A stretch of DNA of 64,000 bases from Nephrocerus scutellatus. Lineage: Eukaryota > Arthropoda > Insecta > Diptera > Pipunculidae. The stretch is taken from assembly GCA_947095585.1 (NCBI GenBank), contig OX352761.1:54606432-54670431 (forward strand), in the 5' to 3' direction. Shown here piece by piece: positions 34,312-47,588 of this stretch. The notes beneath the pieces are model-generated. The model ran no database searches. It worked only from the letters and a program-made list of their open reading frames with translations, and was not told the DNA's origin. Each line of letters starts with the position of its first letter. Positions within the stretch are counted from its first letter, which is position 1. The translations under genes and the position numbers were made by a program.

Positions 34312-35242
34312 ATAGACCTACAAATACTTCATGACAACCAGATCCAAAAACTTAGGAATTATTTTCACCTAAAAGCTACCACATCAAACCTTATAAAAGT
34401 TCTAAAAGAAATAGACAAAAACCTAACACCATTGAACCTCGATGGGGGCTTCGAAACAAGAGCAATTGACAAAGAACAAAGGGAACAAATCTGGGCAATC
34501 AAACCAATACATGGCCAGTACTATAGATCCATTAATAACGATAATGTTGACAAACTTTTATCACACAGATGGTTATTAAATGGTGAATTGTATGGTGAAA
34601 CAGAAGCGTTCATGATTGCGATACAAGACCGAGTTATTCCTATCAAGAACTACAAAAAACATGTTATGAAAGACCCAGACATGCAAGAAGATGCTTGCCG
34701 TAGATGTGGGAGCCAGCCAGATACGATAGACCACATCATAACAGCCTGTACATAACAATGTCGCCAAAATCCTGTATAGAAAAATTCTTGAAAAACATTA
34801 AATCGTAGTAGAAAACACACCTTACTACAAATACGAACCCTTACCGGTAGTCGAGAATGATAACATCAAAATCTACTATGATCGCACCATACACTCTGAA
34901 CACACAAGACTTCATAATCGTTCATATCTCACAATCATCGATAAAAAAGAGCAGAAGGGTATCTTCATCGATGTGGCAATTCCAGCCAACAGCAACATTA
35001 GTCGTACCTACAACGAAATGCGAAGCAAATATGCCGAGTTGGCTGTTGAAATAAAACAAGCCTGGAACCTGCACGAAGTAAAAATTATACCAATTATCAT
35101 CAGTGCCGAAGGAATAATCGACAAGCAACTAAGTGAAGACATAAAAAGACTAGGATTGAAACAACACACAATAGATGCTATGCAAAAAGCTGTAGTACTC
35201 GATACTTGTCACCTAACCAGAAACTTTATGAACATAAATTAA
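34312..35242 (+). pseudogene. Second R4/Dong-like LINE, 5'-truncated
   Basis: Starts within the RT C-terminal region (frame 34,432-34,755: WAIKPIHGQYYRSINNDN, then VIPIKNYKKHVM and the CCHC knuckle CRRCGSQPDTIDHIITAC). After a break near 34,750, frame 34,973-35,242 gives the RLE domain end: FIDVAIPANSNISRTYNEMR, then KIIPIIISAEGIIDKQL and VVLDTCHLTRNFMNIN. It aligns domain for domain with 33,401-34,175 but is clearly diverged, so it is a different copy and not a tandem duplicate. Confidence 0.75.
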
Positions 35243-35354
35243 ACAGATAAACAATAGTAAAAACACATGTTGTTATGGGCTAAGGCCCCCAAAATGTGTT
35301 AATAACGACCCAATATGGAGAAATTATTGACATTTTCATAATAATAATAATAAT
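35243..35354 (+). repeat. 3' UTR and (AAT)n tail of the second R4-like LINE
   Basis: Contains a short stem (gggctaaggccccc at about 35,277) and ends in about six AAT units at 35,337-35,354, directly abutting the next fragment. Confidence 0.7.
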
Positions 35355-35787
35355 GCCCGCAGGGGCACTCTTGGAATGAATGGAGTGTTGGGCCTGACAA
35401 CCCCACGGACCCTAGTTCAGACGACCAGGAAGCGTTTGATCCACAATGGACGGCGGACTGGCCTGATAGAAATCCGAGCGCGACGGACCCATAGTGGGCG
35501 GCTCCTCGGTCAGCGTCTGTTTCCCCAGGATGGGGCGGCTGAAAATACAATTGCAGCAGGTATAAAATGCAAACCCAATACAATGGAGAGACAATTAAGA
35601 AATAGAACGATTATAATGCCGCCAACCGGGGTCGCCCGGGCTGACTCTGGAGCTACCGCTGGAGCTAGCAGTATGCGAACCGATAGTGGTGTTGCAGACA
35701 CGCAGGAAATGCACACCGGGATAACCCGAATAAACGAGGAACTGCGAACCAGTCTATTAATAATGTACTATTGTTTATAATCAATTA
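35355..35787 (+). pseudogene. Third LINE fragment: 5' region with start of an ORF
   Basis: GC-richer 5' UTR-like sequence followed by an ATG at about 35,583 whose frame (MERQLRNRTIIMPPTG, then MHTGITRINEELRTSLL) is truncated after about 60 codons. By position, directly after an (AAT)n tract, it may be the 5' end of another R4-like element cut off by the SINE to its right. The family assignment is inferred from context only, because no conserved domain is present. Confidence 0.4.
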
Positions 35788-36078
35788 ATAATAATAATAT
35801 TCGGCGTGACAGGCCTTGCAGTCTAAGGCCTAGCTTCTCGCGACCATTTGTGTCGTGCATGTGTATTTTTGGACACAAATGGAAGGGACCTACATTTTAA
35901 GGCCGGATCCGAACGGCGAATTGAGAAGCTTTCCGTGTCAAGTTATTACTCTCGGGACGTTTGTAACCCATTCGCGAGAGGTGGGACACCGTGAAAAATA
36001 CTTTTGGTGTTGCTGGGATTCGAACCTGAACCTCCTGCTCAGCAGCCATGTGCACTTCCACTGAGCCACGGCGCCCAG
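35788..36078 (-). mobile_element. tRNA-derived SINE
   Basis: On the minus strand the first 75 bases (plus 36,001-36,076) look like a tRNA. The A box is tggctcagtgga (plus about 36,057-36,069), and a perfect B box, ggttcgaatcc (plus 36,016-36,026), lies about 30 bp away. A tRNA-unrelated body of about 200 bp follows and ends in (ATT)n at 35,788-35,800. The tRNA acceptor stem does not pair, so this is a SINE head with an internal Pol III promoter and not a tRNA gene. Confidence 0.75.
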
Positions 36079-37499
36079 CGAGCCAATAGGCTTTCAAAAA
36101 ATTCAACTTAATTTAATACTTGTACAACTAAATGTCCATTTTTTTCTTGGTCAGCAAACAAAGCTCTTTCCAATGATGTTGCGTTTTTGTTTGTTTTCCC
36201 GTTTTAAAGCATCAACGGAAAGAATGATCTTTCAATGTCCTGATAGTTGTCTTCTTTAAGCAATGTCTTCTTATTGAACCAAACACACACACAAGAATAA
36301 TTAAATTATAAAATTATATAGAAATAAACCAAAACATAAACAAGAAATTAATAAATGAATTAATTATTGTTAAAATATTTAGAATTAGATTTTAAAATTT
36401 TTTTTAACAGAATTTTTCTATTAGTTGTTTGACAGAAAATTCAAAATTCAGAATTCGATTAGAAAACTTACACGAAAAATTTTAAGTTTTATGTGTTGTT
36501 TTTTTAGCTAGATGGTGCTCCTTGCCGCAGAGGATGTAATGTGACTGCATATTTAAGTGAACGTTATCAAAACAGATGAATTGGTAGAACCGGTTCGGTA
36601 TTTTGACCTAGACGGTCACTGGATCTAGCACTTCTAGATTTGTTTAGGTGGGAAAGAAGGAAAGAGCTGGTAAATTCCACAGAAAGGGAAACTATAGAAC
36701 AGCTAGAAAGTATAATAGAACAAGCAGCTCAGATGGTTGCCTTATAAAACTTAGAAGTTAAATTAATTTTGCAAACTTTTGGTTTTAGCCCTGCTCCTGT
36801 TGACCGAATGCACAAACATTGTGCCATGGATTTGTAGGAAATGCAGTATTGAAGCATTTGTTAAAAAATTTATCGAAGAGAATTTTTTGAGATAATTCGT
36901 ATCAAAATAAAATTTTAGGAAAAAAAGAATGTTTTTTTACTTTGACGACCTTCATGTCGGTTATGGTTTAAAGAATTTAAGAATTTAAAAAATGTACACT
37001 GTTTGATCTTAAAGACTTAATTTTGCTTTCAAATAAGACCAACAGAGACCATGTACGTGGAAGCGATCAAGAGTTACGGGAGTGTATTCCGTGATGCAGG
37101 ATCAACAGAACGCTTCTCCGCATTTAAACGCTACGCACACAACATGGGATGAAAATAGAACTCCCCTCCCCTCGTAATTAACCAAGGAATCACCCTTTTC
37201 AGGTATTTTCCACCTAAACTGATACACCCTGTATGTATATATAAACTACACATAAACACACACAAACACATACAGAGTCCGGATGCACAGGAGGATGAGT
37301 GGGGGAGTAACGCCTCGTTAACAAACAAACCTTGTGATGTGAGGCGCCCTAGCCAGGGTTACGGCGCATAAAGATGGAGTCACTGTCAATACCTCGTGAA
37401 GAGAAAACTTTGTTCGCCGAGGCTTTGACGACTGAGTAGGATTGGTATAACTCCCAATTAAATTATGAAAATAAGAAGAAAATAAAAAGATAAAGAGAA
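36079..37499. other. AT-rich interval without a recognisable gene
   Basis: Mostly low-complexity AT-rich DNA. Around 36,597-36,747 one plus frame reads LDLALLDLFRWERRKELV, then TIEQLESIIEQAAQMVAL. This loosely recalls the C-terminal end of Tc1/mariner-type transposases (a D..PLD..LW motif followed by TIE.L). The evidence is weak. A short (AC)n run lies at about 36,282. Confidence 0.3.
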
Positions 37500-39230
37500 G
37501 ATTTAGAAGTTCAAAAGATTACGTCAGTGACCCTCGGCATAAAACTGAACAACTTTTAACTTAAAGGTGTTTATGTTTCTTGTTTGTCTAATATCAGGGG
37601 GTAGAAGATTCCAAAGTTTAGATGAATAGACGAAGAACTGACGAGAGGTGACCAGATATTTATGTCTCGGTGTTATTAATTGCTGCGTTCTCTGACTTCT
37701 AGCAAAGTTGACTTTTTCAAATAGATATGCAGGTTCTTTAGTCGTAATTATTTCATTTAATGTTATAATAGTTTTATACTTAAATAAACTCATTAAAGAA
37801 GAACCAGCAATCTGCTTGGCAAACTCTGAAATATGTACGTGTCGGCTAACATTAAAGATATATCTTGCACAACTGTTATATGCAACAGTGATTCGTCTCA
37901 TTGACCCACTATCAATGCATGAAAAAATCTCACATCCATATATCATGATAGGTAAAATGAACGATTTCACAAGCTTCAGTTTAACGTGCTGCGGAAGATA
38001 TTTTGCAGTGGGACTTAGGCCGCGAAGAGCACCGTAAAATTTTGACACTATTTTATTAATGTGGACATTCCAACTGAAGGTTTCACTAAAGTAAATTCCT
38101 AGATTTTTAAAATTTGATACAGTTTCCACTGGTAAGCCATTAAGATACAGCATTGGATAAATTTCTTTGGTTTTACTTCTATTAATTATTAGCGCCTTAG
38201 TTTTTCTCGGATTGAGGCTAAGCTTATTTTCTTCCGACCAAAGAAGTACTTGACTTAGTACATGATTAATTTTGCTAAAGGCCAGAGTTTTGTGGCTATT
38301 AGGAAAGAGAGTATATAGCTGCATATCATCAGCGTATATGTGATACTTAGACGTTATGTGGCCTCCTATATCGTTTATGAAACATGTGAATAATAGCGGA
38401 CCAAGTATAGAACCTTGTGGTACACCCAACGGAACTGTTAGTTTAGATGAACATTCATTATTGTTGATAACATATTGCGACCGATTAAAGAGATATGATG
38501 ATAAAAGGTTACATAAAGAATTTGCGAAAATAGATTTTTCTTTAAGTTTCTTGACTAACAAGCTATGATTGACAGAGTCGAAAGCCTTGGAAAAGTCAAG
38601 AAAAACAATTAGTCCAGACATGTCACTATCCAAACCAGCACGTATATCGTCACAAACCTTTAGGAGAGCCGTAGTGCAACTGTGTTTCTCCCGAAAACCA
38701 GACTGGTATTCAGGAAGTAGCTTTTTGCTATTAAGAAAATTTTTTATTTGGTTGCTTACAATCGCTTCAAAGACTTGGCTTAAAAATGGTAGTATTGCTA
38801 TGGGACGATATTCTGTTCCATTGGATGTTGACACTTTGGGTAAAGGTATAACTTTTGCGGTCTTCCAGCCGTCGGGAAAAGTTGAGGTTGTAATAATGGT
38901 ATTGAATATATGTGTGATATGATGTAGTATGGCGGGAAGAAGAACTTTGACGAAATCAGGATGGATATTGTCGGAACCAACCGCTTTTGATTTTATTTTT
39001 AATATTGATAGACCTACATATGTTTCATCTATGCCTGAAAGTGAAAGCGATCCTGTGAGGTGAGTTCTAATTTCCGATTCATTTGATGAACTTGTTGCTA
39101 ATGAAGGAGGTTGAATAAACTTGGCATTCAATTCATCAAGGTTCACATCGATTGGCACAGACTGTTTACCAAGTCCAACTTGACGAACATTTTTCCAAAA
39201 CTTGGAACTAGAATCGCAAGTCGAAAATTT
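37500..39230 (-). pseudogene. CR1/Jockey-superfamily LINE reverse transcriptase
   Basis: An uninterrupted 544-codon minus frame (37,524-39,158) with the full RT domain: SKAVGSDNIHPDFVKVLLP, WKTAKVIPLPKVS, YRPIAILPFLSQVFEAIV, QSGFREKHSCTTALLKV, IVFLDFSKAFDSVNHSLL (first Asp), VPLGVPQGSILGPLLFTCFI and the catalytic box HIYADDMQLYTLF. The C-terminal region (KLWNLLPPDIRQTRNINTFK) is the usual end of this superfamily, with a stop at 37,524. RT is open, but the endonuclease upstream is broken. Exact clade undetermined. Confidence 0.8.
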
Positions 39231-40090
39231 ATTAAGTCGGCTTGTTTCTACGAATAAGAGATGTCACTGCATTGCGTGTTAATTTAAATTCATTGTGAAT
39301 TGGAGAACACCTGTATCTTCTCCATCTGCCATATAAAATATCACGCTGTTTGATGAGATCGATTACTTCTTGTGTAAAGCAAGGTAAAGTTCTCCTTTTA
39401 GATTGACTTATCCTAACAGGCACATGTTTATTGAAAAGATACAGAATATTTTCATCAAAAGTTTCTATTTGCTTGCTGACATCACTTGTTGTATAAATAG
39501 GTAACCAATTTAAATTTCGACAATCATAAAATAAGTGATCCAAGCAGATATTTTTATAAATTATATTGGATCTTACATTGTTCTTCCATATTTGGCAGAT
39601 ATACATAAGTTTAAGAACAGCATATCATGATGAGAGAAAGCAGGCGCTAACAGCTGGTCGTAGTGCGTTATTAAATTATGATCTGATACGAAAATAAGGT
39701 CCAGCAGTGAAGGAGTTTTATTAGGCATGAAATGAGTTGGGCGACTATAGTTCGCAAAACATAACTTGAACGACTCAACCATATCTAAAAAGGGTTTGTT
39801 CCTGTGTTCCAATATGATTATGTTTAAATCTCCACAAATTACAATGTCCGTATGCGATAGTACTAAGTCCTCAAGTAAATCCCGTACTAAAGTATAGTTT
39901 ACCACATTGGGAGCCATATACGGATAAGTCTAAAATTATGCAACCTGAACATATCTGTACATATTTCAGGTTTTAACCAAGTTTTCGAAAGACATAGAAT
40001 ATCCACCATGCTATCGTCAAAAATTTGCCGCAAATCATCAATTTTGTTTTTGATGCTTTGTGAATTTAGGTGACATAAGTTAATACCATA
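39231..40090 (-). pseudogene. AP endonuclease and linker of the same LINE (broken)
   Basis: From upstream to downstream on the minus strand: about 39,925-40,085 encodes NLCHLNSQSIKNKIDDLRQI and DILCLSKTWLK (endonuclease start). Then 39,573-39,917 has TDIVICGDLNIIILE, SLLDLIFVSDHNLI and SHHDMLFLNL (catalytic Asp/Asn and SHH motifs). Last, 39,232-39,606 is the linker to RT (KRRTLPCFTQEVIDLIKQRD). A piece between the first two parts is missing, and frames shift near 39,590 and 39,235. Confidence 0.7.
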
Positions 40091-40204
40091 TTAGGTGACT
40101 ACACACCCAAGCATTGATAGCGGCTTTGAGTAGGAACCCATATTAAAATGAATTCTCGTATATTAGGAAGAGGAGTAGGAGGATAAATAGAACAAGTAGG
40201 CGAA

Positions 40205-41059
40205 GTGAACGCCTTTCAGAGGAGTTCAAGAATAGTGAGGTCACTAGTTGGCCAAAAAATACAATCACTAAGAACCACAGAGATACGCATGTTGCCGTCA
40301 ACTAGAAAGAAAACTACTGCAAAACACCAGAAATCTGATTTCCTTAAATTAATTGAGCAAATCAGAGAAGTGGTAGATATGCTGGAGGATTTAAAAATAT
40401 GTTCTATCGATAAGGCAATGCGTGATGCAATAGATATCATAAAAAAGCTTTATGAACTATCGGCTATCAGCCTTAACGATGAGAAGGCAAAGGAGGTGAC
40501 TAGAAAACACACCTCCTCACAAACCTCCCCTGGCTAAAAGCGACGCTCAAGCCAAAAAGGAATCTGCCGATAGACAGCGAGACGCCAAATGCAAAAAGGC
40601 ATTACAAAAAGCCAAAAAGAATGTTATAGCGCTAAAATCCCGGAGAAGATAAACGAAAATACACAGAAAACGGGAGAAGTCGAATGGAAAAGGGTTGGTA
40701 AAAATCTAAAAATAACCGTTATTAGCAAAGAGACTGCCACCAGGCAAAAAACAAAAACAGTCAGAAAGACAAGACCCGACACTATTGTTGTACAAGCGAA
40801 GGGTGCAATGTCCTATGCGCAGATTCTGCACAACGTGAAAGCTGACCAAAAAATGGAGCAAATTAGAAAAACAGTTTTCAGGATCAAGAGAACACAGAAA
40901 GGCGATCTTCTCATTCAGCTTAAGGATATAGGGGAGAAGACAGCTGAATTCAAGAGTGTCATTAGTAAAGCGTTAGGCGAGCAGGCAAATAGTAGGACTC
41001 TTACCCAACGGACTCACAACAAAAGAGGACATATGCGACGCGATGAAATCACAATTTGA
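40205..41059 (+). pseudogene. R1-like LINE ORF1 (Gag-like) fragment
   Basis: Two frames, 40,205-40,537 (basic, with a helical LLKLIEQIREVVDMLEDL-like region) and 40,589-41,059. The latter has PDTIVVQAKGAMSYAQIL, then IRKTVFRIKRTQKGDLLIQL and VISKALGEQANSRTL, the conserved pre-knuckle domain of R1-clade ORF1 proteins. The zinc knuckles that normally follow are not visible; the frame shifts and decays after 41,059. It could be part of the same family as the R1-like piece at 31,083-31,815. Confidence 0.6.
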
Positions 41060-41289
41060 AGTCGAAATCATTTCACCGGCTGACTTCTGTCATTGCGAAA
41101 AGCCTATGGTGGAACCCAAACAGCGACTATTAGTATACCTGAAGAAAAGGCAAAGAAGCTTCTGGAAAAAAGGAAAAAAGCAAAGGAATGAATATTGTGC
41201 AGTAGTGACACTGGATATAAAAAAAACTTGGTTTTTCGGGTACAAAATTTTACCTATACATCGACATATGCCACACAGTCACAATCATT

Positions 41290-41616
41290 AGGTAAAATCG
41301 CCAAAATAACTGTTTTTGAGGTTTCAAAGTATTTCCGTTTTTTCATGGGATATCAAAATTGGCCCCTTATATTGAGCTGCTCACAAAATTTCAACCCTCT
41401 AGGTTGTGATAAGGGTGGTTAAAAAGGACCTCAAAAAACGAGAAAATGGCGGAGTTTTCATCCATCACACTCGCCACATGCAAAACGCGACACACGTCAA
41501 TGCAATTTTGGTCTTAGACTCTCACAAAAGTTTAGCTCTCTAGGTCGTATGCAAGGTGGTTAAAAAAGACCTCAAACAAGTCGAAGAAAAATTTCAACAC
41601 ACCACACGCGCCACCA
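41290..41616 (+). repeat. Two diverged copies of a ~160-bp non-coding unit
   Basis: A segment containing ctcacaaaatttcaaccctctaggt and ggtggttaaaaaggacctca (about 41,381-41,440) recurs in diverged form at about 41,521-41,575. It lies between the LINE fragment and the mitochondrial insertion. Origin unknown. Confidence 0.5.
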
Positions 41617-45516
<3,900 letters not shown>

Positions 45517-45521
45517 TAAAT

Positions 45522-45539
45522 TGGCGCCCAACGTGGGGC
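45522..45539 (+). promoter_or_regulatory. Primer-binding site of E9, tRNA-Lys(CUU) type
   Basis: tggcgcccaacgtggggc, five bases after the LTR end, is an 18-base complement of the 3' end of insect tRNA-Lys(CUU) as I recall its sequence. It differs from the primer site used by E3 and E10. Confidence 0.75.
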
Positions 45540-47588
45540 CAGAGACGGTTCAGGCATCAGTCTAAACCCTCTTGGGTCTCACACACTTTTGTTAACTGTT
45601 CTTCCTTTTAGTAAACCCCGTTGGCCAACACCAACGAGGGGGCCTATCAATTAATAGGTTACAAAATTGTATTCTCTTTTATTAATTCGCGAAACGTAAA
45701 GTTACGTTTTCGGTTTTCGTCATCGTCACCACACTTCTTGTGAGGAGGGTTAACTATTATTTTACTTTATCTAAATTTCAATTTCATGACGACAGTGTGG
45801 TTGAACATTGTCTGGGTTATTGGTGGGAGCGCCCTAACGAAGTTGATACACGGTTTTATCTTGTTGACTTTTCCGGAATAACTGACAACTAGGGTGGGTT
45901 ATTCTACTTGTGACTTAGAGGGTGAACGAATTATGCTGTAGTTTTATTATCAAGTTTCGAAAGTCTCACTGTGGCATCCTCGGGATTCGTTTAACTCGGT
46001 TTATAAATATCATTGATTAATCTATTTTTTTGAACGGAATACGGTTTTATTTAGTCGATCATTTTCCAGAATAGCCGGCCGCTTTGTGGATTTTAATTGT
46101 ATCTTTGAATTGGTATACAGTTTGAACTCACGACATGTTCGGGGTTAACTGGCCACTCATTATCTTTGGGGTTGTGGGGTATCTTTTCGGAGTCGGAATA
46201 CAGTTTGAACTCACGACATGTTCGGGGTTAACTGGCCACTCATTATCTTTGGGGTTGTGGGGTATCTTTTCGGAGTCGGAATACAGTTTGAACTCGCGAC
46301 ATGTTCGGGGTTAACTGGCCACTCATTATCTTTGGGGTTGGGGGTATCTTTTCGGAGTCGGAATACAGTTTGAACTCGCGACATGTTCGGGGTTAACTGG
46401 CCACTCATTATCTTTGGGGTTGGGGGGTATCTTTTCGGAGTCGGAATACAGTTTGAACTCGCGACAGGTTCGGGGTTAACTGGCCGCTCTTTATTTTCGA
46501 GTTTTTGGGTTATCTTTGAGCTGGAATACAGTTTGAACTCGCGACAGGTTCGGGGTTAACTGGCCGCTCTTTATTTTCGAGTTTTTGGGTTATCTTTGAG
46601 CTGGAATACAGTTTGAACTCGCGACATGTTCGGGGTTAACTGGCCACTCATTATCTTTGGGGTTGGGGGGTATCTTTTCGGAGTCGGAATACAGTTTGAA
46701 CTCGCGACAGGTTCGGGGTTAACTAGCCGCTCTTTATTTTCGAGTTTTTGGGTTATCTTTGAGCTGGAATACAGTTTGAACTCGCGACAGGTTCGGGGTT
46801 AACTGGCCGCTCTTTATTTTCGAGTTTTTGGGTTATCTTTGAGCTGGAATACAGTTTGAACTCGCGACAGGTTCGGGGTTAACTGGCCGCTTGTTATCGT
46901 TGAGAAGTATCGAGTTAAGTTTGATCAAATCCTAGGGGATCCCACAGTGATGCTTGTATTTTGTTCGGGAGTTCGTCTCGTCCGGTGTTGGAGGCCACAC
47001 TGGGTATTCGATTAGGGAAGCTGCCTAATGACCAGTGCTTGCTCCGACTTCGCAGAGCCGAGCTTGCCTTGAACGAGATTAATTCGTTGTGTTAGTAGAT
47101 ACTTATATTCCTAATCTGATGGTATAGACATTCAGGATTTCGGCCATAAGGTGCGCGGATCTGAACTCAATTGAACTCAAGGAGCAGGGAAAACTCTGTT
47201 TCTCGGTTTAATATATTAGGTATGAAGAACCGTTTTCTTACTATATATCTCTTTTATAATTATTATTATCTTTTATATTAGTATATAGTATATATATACT
47301 ATAGCTATAGTACCTCTTTCTAATTAACTTAAGTATGAAATTAAGAATTTGTTGGGTTCATTTGCATTGGTTGTTTGATCTCTCTATTGCGTAATTCCTG
47401 TAACAGATAACCTTACAGTCAATAGAATAATTTTCTTCGTTTCCTCGCGAGTCAAGTAAAGGTGAAGAAAGGTCGTCCTTATTCGGGTTAGGGTATTCAT
47501 TCCTTTGTTTCGTTGCTTACCCGTTAAGCAGAAGTCTGATGAGTATCGTTTTTATTTCTCTTTTTGGGTGATTCAGTAGTTGGCCTAA
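45540..47588 (+). other. Long untranslated leader of E9
   Basis: About 2.05 kb between the primer site and the gag-pol start, without a coding frame. It contains the 80-83-bp tandem array (separate entry) and many short ATGs on either strand. If transcription starts in the LTR, the mRNA has an unusually long leader, so initiation at 47,589 would need splicing, shunting or internal entry. No splice or IRES signal can be proven from sequence alone. Confidence 0.6.
46112..46903 (+). repeat. Tandem array in the E9 leader, ten units of 80-83 bp
   Basis: The word cagtttgaact recurs at 46,118, 46,201, 46,284, 46,366, 46,449, 46,529, 46,609, 46,692, 46,772 and 46,852. Two unit types alternate: type A (82-83 bp, cactcattatctttggggtt) and type B (80 bp, gctctttattttcgagtttt). 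Both share gttcggggttaactggcc. The order is A A A A B B A B B with a partial final unit. Spacing and full-length identity show array growth by unequal exchange or template slippage. Confidence 0.92.

Noticed and set aside
36001..36076. tRNA gene on the minus strand
   Set aside because: A and B boxes are good, but the acceptor stem does not pair and a SINE body with an (ATT)n tail follows; it is a SINE head.
46211..46408. Small repetitive protein with alternating Thr/Pro/Asn-rich repeats
   Set aside because: Antisense translation of the 83-bp leader array; unit length is not a multiple of three throughout.
46112..46903. Regularly spaced repeats resembling a CRISPR array
   Set aside because: The whole 80-83-bp unit is repeated with no unique spacers, and the context is an insect retrotransposon leader.
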